Source: Macrotrachela quadricornifera
Lineage: Eukaryota; Rotifera; Eurotatoria; Philodinida; Philodinidae
Length of the DNA: 64,000 bases
NCBI GenBank assembly: GCA_022393335.1
Contig: JAJEKB010001078.1
Span: forward strand, 212,990 to 276,989
Direction of reading: 5' to 3'
The notes under the pieces: model-generated
Told to the model about the DNA's origin: nothing
The model's input: only the letters and a program-made list of their open reading frames with translations
Database searches by the model: none
Made by a program: the position numbers and the translations under genes
Shown here: positions 24,930-37,657 of the stretch, one piece after another
Numbering within the stretch: the first letter of the stretch is position 1
Layout of the letters: the number at the start of each line of letters is the position of its first letter

Positions 24930-25277
24930 TTTCTTTATTTTTTTAATAAAAAAATTATTCCTTCAATGATTAATTTAGTTTGTTTATCATCATTTTTGTT
25001 CGTTTCTCTCTAGGTTTGTTGTTGTCTTAGTAACAGCTTTTATTTTAATAATTATAGATGTCGTATATATTCATTAACTATTAATTATATACATGCACAT
25101 ATTTTCTTTATTTAAAAATATAACTAGCGAACCAATATTCACAATCTAGTGGAGGAAATCAAATGAAATGAAATGCACATAAACATATGTGTTTAAAAAA
25201 AGAAAAGAAAACTAATGAAGTAAACAGCACCACTACATCAAGATGTATGAAAGGATATAAAAAAAAATAGAATTCAT
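24930..25277. other. Short spacer, no gene
   Basis: About 350 bp between the IFT74 start and the PLEKHM2 stop, same strand. It must contain the PLEKHM2 3' end and the IFT74 5' end. No other element seen. Confidence 0.6.
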
Positions 25278-28200
25278 TTAATTATGTAAATGTAAAGGAC
25301 GATAAGAACGAAGAAGACGTCTTGAAGTTCGTTCACATTCACGTTGAAATGATATATCAGTTAATGATTGAATATCAATTGAAACCTATTAAAATAAAAA
25401 TAAGAAATTAAAATATAAATAGAAAATTTTATTTCATATTTAACCTGATAAATATTCGTTAAAGCTTTTTGTAAAGCTTTAACAAATTGAATCATTTCTT
25501 TAGTGAATAAAAAATAGAAAATCCAAGTTTTTGAAGTTTGATTTCCATGTTCAATAGACTTTAAAATTAAATATACATATAATATATCAAATATTTAAAA
25601 AAAATATCTATATTTTACTCACTAATACACAATAATATTGACATTGAGGGTCAACAAATAATTTTACAACAAATTCAAGTTTTATTGAATCAAGATGACG
25701 AATAAGTGCACTATCTTGTTCATCATGATATAAATATATTTTATCTTCAGTTAAAATAAGACTACATGGAACTGTATTTGCTGTATTTTCTTCATCTTTC
25801 GTTGCCATACGCTAAATTTATATATTAATTTCAAAGAAAAACAAAAATTTTTTTCTATATGATATTTACTCCTTGAGAAAGACCTTTCATTATAGCAAGT
25901 AACCATTCATCTTGTTCAGGTTTTGTTTTAGCTGCCAACACTAATGTTACATCATTAGCAAACATTATTTCAATAGCATTTGGTCGATCGGCATTACGAT
26001 TTCTTCGACATCCTTGACAATTTTCATCACTAAATAATATTATTATTATTTCATTAGTTTTTTTTTTCAAAAGAAAATCTTCTCACTGTAATGTATATGA
26101 TAATGTAGGAACTTTATCTGACTTATGTTGATAGACATTGAGACGATCAACTCTAAAAAAAAAGGAAAGAAAACAATGAATATTTAATTGGGAAAAAAAG
26201 AATTATTTGATATTATACCTAAGAGTAACATAAGCATTTCGCCATGTTTCAAATGGATGTCGATGAGATTTAAGTGTAGCTGCGCCAAGACGCCGCATAG
26301 CTGTTGATGGTTCAACAAGTTTTGTAGAAAGAATACCTTCTTTACGTAATTTTCGTCCACTCATTTGTGGTTCTTCCCAAAATATATAATGATAATCAAG
26401 TAATTTAATATCATGGACACTCTAAAGCAAAGATATTTTCTTAATTAAAAAATAAATTTATTCTATAAAATTATTTACATTCTTTTTCATATCAGTAACC
26501 AATGATTTTTTTATTGATAATTCTTGCATTGTAGCTGGTAATATTTGTGGTTCAGGAAAACGACCAAATTTTGAAGCATCACGAATACTTTCACATATAG
26601 CTCTGAAAAAAATATGTATTCATTTATGAGAAATATAATGAGTGATCATATTTCTCTTATGCATTATTCTTTTCTAGCTCACTGAAACAATTTATTCAAA
26701 AGTAAATAGATCAAATAGCGGCACTGAAACATGCTTTACATTTTAACATTTAAAAAGTTTTTAAATACGCCTGTATTGTGAAAAATATTTCGCTGTGAAT
26801 TTACTTCATCTTAAAACAAAGACATAAAATAACTTAGAGAAAAATGTGAGATTTTAAAGGTATTTCAGACTATGAATATTCAGATTTTTACTTGAAAAAA
26901 TGATGATTTATTTTCGATATAAAAATTTTACCTTGTTAATTCTACACATCCTGTTGTTAGACAACAAAGTTTTGTATGTTTAACAGTAATTATACGAAAA
27001 AATTGTTCATTTGGACCAACCTTAAATAATGAAAGAATTATTTTCGTTATTAAGTGAAAAAGAAAAAAAAATATTCACTTCAATGTAATCAATTTGTTCT
27101 AATCGAATACTTTCAAGTTTTTCTAATCGATATGAACGATTTGGTTCATTTATTTGTCGAAGTATATAAACATTAATTGTTGTGATTAGAAGAAAGACAA
27201 CTTCCACATTACCATTATTATGACCAATGGTTGTCGGAAAAAACTGTTTAATATTAGAAAAATGTCTTTTAAAAAAAAGAAAGATTTTTCGTATTTATTA
27301 CTTTAATAAATTCTTCTCGATCTTGTGTCTCATAAACTTCTAATGTAAATTGTAATTGAAGATTGGCATCAGCTCTATAAATAGAAACATTAGGAAAAAG
27401 GAAGGATATTTTATTTCTTCTTACGGTAAATCAAGTACATCTTCTTGAATAATTTGTAAAAGATCGTCATTTTTTCTTTCAATACTTAATTCATTTAATC
27501 CATTATCAATTGATACTGATGGAGAAGATAATACTGAATGTTCAGTTTTTTCGGAAATATTTATTGAATTTTCAATAGATACTGAAGGTTGATTTTCGAC
27601 AGTTGAAGAGTGATTTTCGACAATCGAAGGTTGAGTTTCAACAATCAAAGGTTGATTATCAACTGTATCTATTAAAGTTTGACTATCAATTGTATCTATT
27701 AAAGATTGATTATTATCTGCATTTATCAAAGGTTGATCATTGGTTGTATCTGTTAAAGATGATTCATTATCTGTATGATTTGTCATAATCTGCTCATTAA
27801 TCACAGTTGATGGAAGAGGTGAAGGTATTCGAGGTCGAGCATTTAACATAGGATCAAGTTCACTTAAACTTGAACTAAGCCCTGGAGTTTTTGTTGTTGT
27901 TAATAATAAAGGTGAATCCAGTGTGACAGGTTCAGAAATTGGTATTTGATGTTCATCATTAAATGATGAATCATCAATTGATGGATTGTCAAAACTAACA
28001 GATGATGAACGAGATATAGTAGTTGGATGAATATCCGATGAAATAAAACTATTAACAACAGATGATGCTGTTGATGTACGACCAGTTCGTTTAGGTACTC
28101 GAACACGTTCTAATTCGAAAATGAAATGTATTATTTTATTAAATAATTAAATAAAATTTCACTTGTTGTAACAGTTGTACTATGTAATAATGCAGGTGAT

Positions 28201-29071
28201 GAAGGGATATGTTGAACATCATATCTAGATAAATATGTAGTAAATGATGGAACATCATTTCTTACACCTGGTAATGCAAGTTTTTCAGTGTCTTGTAAAT
28301 CAACTTGCAAATATGCTGGCCAACAACTCCGATCAAAATAAACACAATCCTAATATTTAAATAATTGATTATTATTTTTTTTTTATTAAATTTAAATTTT
28401 TTATTTCTTACAGTTTTTAAATCAAATTGAATATTTTCTAAACCTGAACATAAAGTAGTAAGAGCAATTAATCTCTAATGAAAAAAGAAAACATCAAAAT
28501 TTTATAAATGAAAAATAAATAAATAAAATATCTTACTTGATTATCATAAACTATTGAATCTGATGTATAAAATTTTTTAACTAATTTTTTATTATCTTGA
28601 AAACATTTCATATAACTTTCAGTTAAACTATCATTAAGTGCATAGAAGAACCATGCACGTCCACGACCAATATTTGTTTCTACATTTAATAATGATTCTA
28701 TCTGTTTTAATAATAATTTTGGAGTAAATTCACTAACACATTTATAATAACCATCTTGAACATATTTTAACCTAAATTTTGTTTTTTTTTTTTAATATTA
28801 ATAGTAAAATAAAACAAAATAATATCTTACCCATAAAGTAAGGCAAAATCAAGATGTTCCAATAAACAATGAACTTGCCAATCATTGTTTGTTATAATTC
28901 GCGATGTTCGATCATCATCATCTACAGATAATCGATGAATCTAAATAAAATACCAAAATATATATTATTTATTAAATAAATTAAATAAACTGAACAAACC
29001 TCTCGAATAGCTGCAGAGATATTTGTTAATATCTTATCTTTGATTATTTGTGGTCCATAAAGATAACTCAT
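25278..29071 (-). CDS. PLEKHM2: PLEKHM2/SKIP, Arl8-kinesin-1 lysosome adaptor (RUN + PH domains)
   Basis: Sixteen exons on the minus strand: 29071..29000, 28940..28831, 28771..28537, 28474..28412, 28349..28163, 28109..27425, 27374..27302, 27243..27079, 27020..26932, 26602..26479, 26421..26219, 26152..26087, 26029..25870, 25811..25623, 25558..25445, 25385..25278; 880 residues. In vertebrates this protein links Arl8 on lysosomes to kinesin-1. The RUN domain (about 1-160) shows IIKDKILTNIS, LLEHLDFALLYG, ETNIGRGRAWFFYALND and LTTLCSGLE. A disordered Ser/Thr/Asp-rich region follows (about 223-451), containing a minisatellite. A first PH-like module comes next, then a second with ENCQGCRRNRNADRP and QDEWLLAIMKGLSQG, matching the family. 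A C-terminal segment (VPCSLILTEDKIY) completes it. The W-acidic kinesin-light-chain motif was not identified with confidence. Confidence 0.93.
27584..27781 (-). repeat. In-frame composite minisatellite (3 x 21 bp + 5 x 27 bp) in PLEKHM2
   Basis: On the + strand, three 21-bp units (from 27584, 27605, 27626), each beginning GAAG and containing TGA(T/G)TTTC(G/A)AC, are followed by five 27-bp units (from 27647, 27674, 27701, 27728, 27755), each beginning AAAG. Both lengths are multiples of three, so the array adds 7- and 9-residue repeats (variants of DNQPLI-DT and VENQPS) to the disordered linker without breaking the frame. Confidence 0.85.
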
Positions 29072-30294
29072 TCTTGAAGGAAATAAATATAGAATCTATA
29101 ATCAAAAGAAAAATGAAGTTTTAAGGTTAATAATAAAATATTAGTATTTGTAAAATTCAAAGGTAAAGATATTACTCATTAGAAATGAGTCATTCAATAA
29201 GAGATGTGATGTGATGATGAAAAAAAAAAATCCTTTATCATGAAATGAGTCAGCAATATGAGAGCAAAAAATGTCAACATTTTTAATATAAAACTTAATA
29301 TTATTAACTGTTTAAGCTCAATAAAATGATCTCATGAATATTTATAAACAATCAAAGAGAGATTATTTATTGATTTTTCCCTTTTTTCTAAAGAAATCTA
29401 ATTAAATTTTAAATTTAATCTACTTTTTAAGATCCACTCAATTAGTTATAATTTATTAGAAAATTGCAACAAAGAAAAAAAGAACATTATTAGAATTGAT
29501 TTGTTTTCTTAATGTTTCTTTTTTTTTTATACAAAGATAATAAAATAATTTACATTTGCATACAACTTTTGTATAGGATCAGATCTATGACATTCAAACA
29601 AAATCTATATATAGATCCATTTGTCATATTTATATTTCTATGTAAATTTGAATTATTCAGTTTTCATCTAGATTATATATTTCTCTATTCAATATGCATT
29701 TCACTTGGGATAATCCTGTTTTTCTTAGTTACATATATAAATACTTATTAAAAGAAAAGAAAAACTAGATGAATTAATTAAAGTATTTACAGTTGTTTAA
29801 CTCGATGAATTAGAAGATCGTCTTCATTATAGAACTATTTCAATCTTTTCTTTTTTCCTGTTTTTTATATAGGTTTATGTATCAAGAAGCTTAAATGATG
29901 AGACATACATATTATTTAGTTTTTAAATATGATTAAAAACATGACGAAAGGAACGCTTGTCAATAATGCTCTTTGCATTATTATTAAATTATTCTAATTA
30001 TCTAGAAAAAAAAATTGAATGATGTAGTAGATATTCAACTATGCACTCTCAAGCTTTAAGCTAACAGATAAAAACGATCTGCTTGATTTATTGTTTCTTT
30101 GTATAGTGATAGAATACAGCTCGAGGCAAATTCAATACTTGAATTAGTCTATTAATGATGTGGAAAAAAGGGAGATTAGATTCAATATCTGACATATTAG
30201 ACAATAAAAAGATAAAGACATTTTAATAATTTATTGAAATCAACAAAAAAAAAAACAATTTCCTAGATACTATTTTGTTTTTATTTATTTATTA
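29072..30294. other. Intergenic, no gene seen
   Basis: 1.2 kb between the PLEKHM2 start and the stop of the next gene, both on the minus strand. AT-rich. The one open frame of about 79 codons (29512-29751, +) is low-complexity Phe/Ile/Leu/Tyr and has no recognisable domain, so it is probably chance. Confidence 0.55.
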
Positions 30295-31520
30295 TTATGA
30301 TGATCGAACAAATGGTGGAAGTATAATAGAATTTTCAAAATCAGAATCTAAATTTATTTCATCTGAGTTTTGGTTTTCATTAACAGTTGATGATGGTGAT
30401 GATGTTGATTTTGCATGATTTGTAAACCATCTTGGTTTTAAGGCATTTTTAACAGCATTCCATGCAAAATCTCCACTTTGTTGTTGTAAACTTGAATCAC
30501 TAAGTACATCTTTAGCAAATGTTGTTGCAGCTATTTTAACTGTCTCATCATTTAATACTTGATGAGTAACTTCAAGTGCTAAATTTGTTAACATTTGTTT
30601 AGTTTTTTTATCATCAATAAATTCTTTTAATAAAACATATAAAGCATCTTGATTATCTTTTTGTAAAATAGCACGACGAAATAATTGTCCAAGTTGAATT
30701 TCTGTTTCAGGTTTTTTCATAACATCATAAACTATTTGTGATGTAAATTCTGATACATTTTTTTGCATTTCACGATCAGTCATTAAACGTTGTAAAAGAC
30801 GAATAAGTGTTTGTTTTGTTGATGGATCATCCATAACATGTTCAAGAAATATAAGTGCTTTTGATAAAATATTTGGATCAGATAAAAGATTTTGAATAAG
30901 TTCTTGAGATAAAACATTTACTTGTTGTTTCACACTGTCTATAAAATATTGTTTATAAGAAGGTGTGAATGTAAATGGATGTTATATCTAAAAATGCACT
31001 GATATATGTCATGACATTACATGACGGAGAAATAGTTTTGATCTGTCAAGCAAAAAAATCTATTTTGTTCACGGTCAATTAAATTAGAATAAGTATCAAA
31101 AAATCTGACTTCCCGCTTAGAAAGAAAGAAAATGGAAATTACTAAATAAAATTTACCTTGTTCTAAACTGCTTTTTGCCACATCAGCAACTTGTGCAACC
31201 GTTTGATTTTTTAATGGTTTACGGAAAACATATAAAAAAATAACAGTCGATACAAGCATAATTCCCGATCCAATAATAAGTGCTTTAACAACACCACGTT
31301 GTTCACGAAAATGAAGTCGTCGTAAAACAAGTTCAGATATTTCACTTGCTGATAAATGATGACGTGTTGGTGGAGCTACTGGATCTTTTTTTGTAGGTGG
31401 TATTGTTTCATTCGTTACCGCTAAAGACGATGTTAAATGTATCGGTCGATATTTAATTAATATCAATTGTGAAAAGCTAAATCCTCTTCGTACGAAACTA
31501 AATCTTGTCAACATCTTCAA
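30295..31520 (-). CDS. Predicted mitochondrial single-pass membrane protein of unknown family
   Basis: Exons 31520..31157 and 30938..30295 (minus strand) encode 335 residues. I do not recognise the family. The first 25 residues are basic, hydroxylated and free of acidic residues (MKMLTRFSFVRRGFSFSQ), as in mitochondrial presequences. One clear transmembrane helix spans about 77-99 (VVKALIIGSGIMLVSTVIFL), followed by basic residues. The C-terminal half is all-helical and made of loosely repeated units of about 35 residues with recurring D-(P/D)-x-T-K-Q-x-L/M patterns (for example DDPSTKQTL and DDKKTKQML). The tail is Ser/Asn-rich. A second ATG at 31514 could be the true start. Inference: an organelle membrane protein with a large soluble helical domain; no function is proposed. 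Confidence 0.7.
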
Positions 31521-31713
31521 GACAAAAAAAAATGAGATCTTTATCGTAAAATTAAAGGACTATGACTTTTGTTTTGTTGCATATACAGATAATCAAAGGA
31601 ATACACTGTTGAAACCAAAATACAAGCAAAAAAAAAAAAGAAAAGAAATCTTTCAATCAACTTCATCTACTACCATAGACATCTTTTTAAAAAAATGAAT
31701 AGAAATAAATTAT

Positions 31714-32908
31714 TTATCCAGTCGTTGTTGGTTCATCGTCTTCTTTGTCAGCCAAACGTGCTGAACGGAATTCATCATAATGTTTTTTACGTTTCAATTC
31801 AAATTGTTTTTTGCGTTCTAAAAAAACAAACAAACTTTTCTACATAAATATTATTATTATATTAAAACAAACCTCGTTCTTCAGGTGTTAATATTTGTTC
31901 ATCATTATGATCATCTTCAACATGTACATGATGATGATGATGACTAGGAGATGTTGATAACTCTCTTGAATGATGAACTAATATTGGTTTTATAGAATCA
32001 ACTGACGAACGTGGTGAAGATATATTACTGAATAATCAGTAAAAAAGGAAAATTGCTTGTACATGTATAAATAAAAAAATTGACAACTTACATTTTATTT
32101 CCTTTTTCTTCTTCTTTTGATTCATTAGAAGAAGATACAGTAGTATTTTTTTGTTCTTCTTGTTCAAGAGCACGTAATTCATCTTCGATTTCTTTTTTAC
32201 GTAATCGAACAATTTCAAATTCATTATAATGTTGTTTACGATGATTTTCGAATTGTTTACGATGTTCTAAAAATGAACGTTATATTGAATTACTATTGAT
32301 TAATTTTTTTATACCTAATTCTTCTGGTGATAATTCCATAGTTTCATCAATTGATCTTCTTGACAAACTATCAGTACGTAATCGAGTTGATTTAGGTGAA
32401 GGTTCTGTTGACTCATTTAATCTAAACATAAACCGTAAAAATAGGAAAAGAAATATATTTTTTTTTGTACAATAAATTACAAACCGTTGTGCAAGTGTAT
32501 TAGGATCAACGCCTACAGTCGATGATTCATCATTTATTTCTTCATCAATAATATCATTTGGTGCATATGGTGTTTTTGGTTCTTCAATTTTCATATGGCC
32601 ATAATCTTTATCAACTGGATGATAAGTTGCAATTATATTCATTTCATCAAAATGTGGGATTTTGTGACTAAAAAAGAAAAAGAACAAAAATGAAATAGAT
32701 ATTCAGAATTTAATTAATTATTTTACCTTTTACTCTCAGATCGAGTCATACCAGGTGTTGGACAATTATTTAACGATGATGTTTTTTCGTGCCTAATATC
32801 TTGTTTTGCATCATCGATACTTTTCGCTGACTTAAGAATACCTTTAGCTGGTTGCATGTTTAAATTTGCCACCGGGTCATATTCGTCATTGTCAATATGG
32901 GACGACAT
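31714..32908 (-). CDS. PPP1R2: Protein phosphatase 1 inhibitor-2 with duplicated inhibitory helix
   Basis: Exons 32908..32727, 32667..32485, 32421..32315, 32266..32092, 32027..31873 and 31817..31714 (minus strand) encode 301 residues, against about 205 in vertebrates. Inhibitor-2 binds PP1 through three segments. All are visible: KGILK (22-26), [19 protein letters not shown] (about 60-78, the RVxF-site region) and the long helix that lies over the PP1 active site with HYNE. EPKTPY keeps the threonine that GSK-3 phosphorylates in vertebrates. The helix occurs twice: [17 protein letters not shown] (158-174) and [17 protein letters not shown] (268-284). Each is preceded by (S/T)PEE(L/R) and each is interrupted by a phase-1 intron at the same codon, showing exon duplication. 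The linker between copies is Glu/Ser-rich with a His5 run. Confidence 0.93.
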
Positions 32909-35900
32909 TATAGGTTTACTGATATGATTATTATGACTTTATTGATTTATATACTGTGAAGATTTGTTTCATCTAAAAAAGAAAACAAGACAAGATAATT
33001 TTATTAATGGTGATTTAAAAAAAATCTGTTAAGAAAAATAGACAAATCTGGTGTTAGACCGGGCAATAGTTTTGCTTTTCTTTTTATTCTGCGAATAAAC
33101 GAGCTATGCTATTTTCTTTTCTGTTCTTTCTTGCATTCTCTCTGCAAAAAATATAAAAAGAAAAAGACTCAAGCGCAAAAATATAGCACGAGTAAGCGTA
33201 ATGCATACATCGTCGAGTTGTTGCCGAGATTAATTACGATTGTTTGTTTCCGTTTTTCCTTTCTTGTACATACGTATAAATTATCAAGATATTAATAATT
33301 TTTTAAACGTGATTCAATGTATGAATAACATTAGAATCATGTTAACAGACAAGTTGAATAAATTTATGTAGATAAAAAATTTTATCAACAGGATTTTATT
33401 TACGATCGCATGTTCCATCATAAAAAAATAGATAAGCAGGAAGTCATCTACGCAGGATTATTTTGTTGACTACATAAGAACAAGAGAAGATGATAAAACT
33501 AATTTAGTGATATTTTGTTGAAATTTAACATGTTGTATAGGAATAAGAATTTAAATCTCAAAAATGGTGTTGTTTAGTATCAAAGAATTTATGTTGCTGG
33601 TAACGATTTTCTAAGTTATCACTTTAAAATAAACACATGATATAGGATCTGAATAAACAAGAGTCTTCAATTAATGACGCGAATAAAAGTTGTCACGTTA
33701 TTTGAGAAAATAAGAATATTTGTTAGGCGACTATTCGAATAAATTAATAATATAAATTAATATTCGTCGATTGAATAAAAAAAAATCAAAATAGTGACAA
33801 TGAGTATAACACGATTAGAACGTATGATTTGTAGTCTGCTGTAACGAATTGATGTACGGTCAGACATTAGTTTCAGGAATACACTTATTTTATGCACACA
33901 AAGCTGGAAAGAAGATTTATATAAATTTGAACTTCAAAATCACTAATTAAGAGATATACTAAAGAATATTGAGCGTATAGTTCCTAAAATCAATATAGAT
34001 GTCGTTAAATTCTGAGTAATTATTATAGCGAATCACTATGGCATTCTCATATTCAATGGCAATACTTAACATAGTATTAATACTCGTTGTCTCATGTGCA
34101 TAAACTTCTTGAATCAGTAAGTCACGTGGTACAGACGAATTCGGACATCTACGCATGTCTGGAATGTAATAAAAAAATGTCGACTTAGGCATCGTCCAAA
34201 TATATTCGTTTGTGGCTTATCTGAGACGAATTTATCTTATTTTTCACGTTCTTGACGTGTACATATTTCAAGATGTATCCATAGCACATGACGTTCCTTT
34301 CCAAGATAAACACCTAAATATTTGCATGAGTTGCAAATACCTCATGCACTCAACTCAAGAAAATATAGCTATGAGTTTTTATTAAGAGATTCATCTCAAG
34401 ACTTGACTACAGATATGCCCCAAGTACATGAATTTCTTAAAACAAAATACTGACTATAGTAGTTTCTGAAAACAGATGTAACACAATTTTTCTGACTAAG
34501 CTGTGTTTTTATTGATTATTTATGAAAATGAAATATGAACAATAAAAAAAGCATGTCTAATTTGTGATGAATTGATGTTGACCAGGTTTAAAATACAAAA
34601 ACAATTTGAATTTGAGGTTAGGCAATGCATGAAAGATATTTTTTTATTTTGCTTATGAGCTGTTTATTTTCCCTCTGACCTACAGATCCTAATGGGACAA
34701 TCTTTTACCTCAAAAAACACCAGAAAAAGAGAAAGCTGAATTAAAAGAAAAAAGCCTATGTGTGGTAACGGATGACATGTGATGTTGCAATCTAAATGTA
34801 CTAGAAGGTTTCTGGAAACTCGGCGTAGCATCTAATGTCTTCGACATCGATAATCGTTAACGCATCTGATGAACCATGATTAGCTATCCATTCCAGAATT
34901 CGACCAAGCATATCTACGTGTAGAACAAATCATCGGGAACGATGAACGGCACGAATTGATCTAAATCCTGCTTGCCAGGCTACTCAGTTCTCATTTAAAC
35001 AAGATTGTTAAAAGTAGTAGGTGCTCTACAAAATGTACTAGTTCGGACTTTCTTGTCTTTTGACAAAGCACCTCAGTTTTTCTTTTTCCTAAATACTTAC
35101 TTTTGAAAAAAATCTACTTTTTGACCAGAATTGTTTCACTTGGAAAGGAAGTCTTGACAAAATGATTGTGACTACAATTGAGTAAAAGCTGTAACATAGT
35201 TCAATATTACACTTTGTAGAGAAATGCTTGCTCTACAAAATGATCGACTCGGACAATTTTTAGCATGTTCGAAAAGGAGCTTATAGGGTGAACAAAATCG
35301 TATTGCTTCATGATTAAAAGAAAAGAGTAATAATTTTGCAGGCTTTTCAAAGAGGTCCTTACTGCTCTTGGACAAAAATAGGTACAACATTTCTAAGCCC
35401 GTATTCAAAGAGGCCACAAAATTTTAGTCGTCACCTATAGCTTTTGACTTGTCTGTAATAGTTTCTAGTTAATCAAAAGTGAACAAATATTTTCCCAAAA
35501 ACTTTTCAATCGGACGGTAAATGAATCGACTATATATAAGAACGAATGAGTGAAATAATTACTATCGAAATGCATTCTACTCTACTGCTTTGTAGAGCAT
35601 TTCATACGATCAAAAGAGAGATAACTAGATCGATTCGAATGAAATATGAAATGTCTTATTTGGTCTAATTTTGATGAGAATAGATTTCTAATAGTCAACA
35701 TGATAAAATGGGAATGACACTGTCGAGTCTCGAGATGATGCCGATTTGTCTTCTTAGCAGTTCTTCTCCTTATTACTAAACTATTTATTTTATTTTGAAG
35801 AATTGTTTTAAATGCGTCTAACATAGAATTCTTCAGATTCCAAGAGAAATGAAGTTTGTTAAAAATTCTGATCCAATGCAATAGAAAACTTTTTAAAAAA

Positions 35901-37657
35901 TCGTACTCAATCGTGCTGACCATGCATTTTAAACTTAGCATTCATTTATTTGGCTACGATTTGAACGAGCAATAGACGATTGTCAGATCTACATCCGCGA
36001 TTAATATTTGAAAATCTTAAGAAGTTGATTGTATCAGTTTCACACCAATTAGAATAGTATTCATTTAAAACCAAATTTCCTATCCGATTCAAACTATGTT
36101 GAAATTATTTATTGATTATCAAAATTCGAAATCTTATTATTTGTATTTTAACAGTTATTTTCATTGCGTTGTGCATAACTACCATTTAACCGATGTGAAT
36201 TCTATCAATAATATACAATCCTATGTAAATGAAAGGTAGTTCATATAAAATATTAATATTGCAAATCAGTTAAAGTTTGTGCAGAAGTCTGTACAGTTGT
36301 TTGAATTCTTATTTAATATTTTTTCTCAAAAACAAAAACGATAAATCGTGATTTAATTCTTGCCAATCATAAAAATAGTTGTCTTTATTTTATTGAAATT
36401 TTAATAACGAATCAATCCTATAATAGTTTTGTACTTATTAAATACAAAGAAAATTCATCCAATCTACATATTTATATACAATAGATTACTGTTGAAAAAA
36501 CCGTTACTATTGCATAAAAAATACATCTTTAGCTTTTTTTTTGTATTTTGATGTATTAGCTCAAAAAAATAAGGACTAGCAAGTCCAACAAATATTAGTT
36601 TAATAGCATCTATTATGAAAATTTTAGCACATCGATATTCATGAATAATGGCATACTCATCATCTATATGCGGAATACAATATTGTTTGAAAAACTCAAA
36701 TACATATAGAGACGCATATGCTTTCATCAAACACAACTGATACCTATCATCAAACTAATATTTTCATCAGAAAATTTTGTTATCTAATCCAGAATAATAC
36801 TGTTGAAATATGCAAGCAAGATAAGTGACAAAAAATAGTAAATACTGTTCGCTAGCTTATCCTTTAATATGGCTGCTTGACATTTGATTTATTAAGATTT
36901 CCTGCCATACAAATCCTAATGTCGATAATAAACTTCATAATTTTTTAAAATGATGAAATTGGTATGATTGTTATTACATTAACAGTATATAACGACTCGG
37001 TGATGAACTTTAGTATTGCATTAATAGGTTCAAAATATCGAACATGGCAGCATGTTGAAAATATAGATATGAAAAAAAACAAGTACATAAAATATCTTTA
37101 GGAGTATTTATAAATCTGCCGAAATACTACCGCTAAGCAAAAATTATTTTTTGTTCGGTGTGGATAAATACAAACATTTGTACTTTTGAATGAATTTATT
37201 CTTTTCTATATTACGATTTTCATGTGAAAAGAAGAAAAATTATAATATATATTCATATCTTGGTTAATTCTTCTTAAATATATTTTTCATACAATTTAAA
37301 GAAAGTTGCAATAGTAATGTATATAACGATTAAAGATACAATGCAATTGAGAGTAGCGCCTTAAATGAAATAATGATAGAGGTTAAATAATAAAAAATGA
37401 TTAGTCAATGTAAAGAACCAATTGAAAATAAGATTAATAAAATAGTAAACATCCGCTTATTATAGCTGACATCAATATTCCAAATGACCATGAAAAAAAA
37501 AGCTAATGCTGACATTTATATTGATAGAACATACGAAGAGATTATTATTAATAACATTGTGTATATTCTAAACAAATCAATTTTCTCTTTTCATTGAAAG
37601 TATTCTAATAAATCTTTTATTTTAGATTAATGTAATCATGTAGGAAAAAGAAAGGAA
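32909..37657. other. 4.7-kb region without recognisable genes
   Basis: Between two divergent gene starts (PPP1R2 and alpha-catulin). Open frames of 76-119 codons on the minus strand (33959-34192, 35172-35417, 35582-35941, 36464-36736) have no domain I recognise and no consistent splice partners. Around 34.2-35.9 kb base composition is less extreme than the flanks and short repeated/inverted motifs occur (listed separately), so it may contain decayed mobile or pseudogene sequence; this is unproven. Confidence 0.5.
35024..35254. repeat. Imperfect direct repeat plus inverted CTCTACAAA/TTTGTAGAG hairpin
   Basis: CTCTACAAAATG followed by 7-8 bases and CGGAC occurs at 35024 and again at 35231, 207 bp apart. 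TTTGTAGAG (35213-35221) is the exact inverse of CTCTACAAA (35231-35239), giving a 9-bp stem with a 9-nt loop. Another hairpin with the same core, CTCTAC-N6-GTAGAG, lies at 35580-35597. Confidence 0.6.

Noticed and set aside
35582..35941. 119-codon minus-strand open frame
   Set aside because: No recognisable domain, codon use unlike neighbouring genes, no splice partners; treated as chance or decayed sequence.
36464..36736. 90-codon minus-strand open frame
   Set aside because: No recognisable family and no supporting splice structure; not enough to call a gene.
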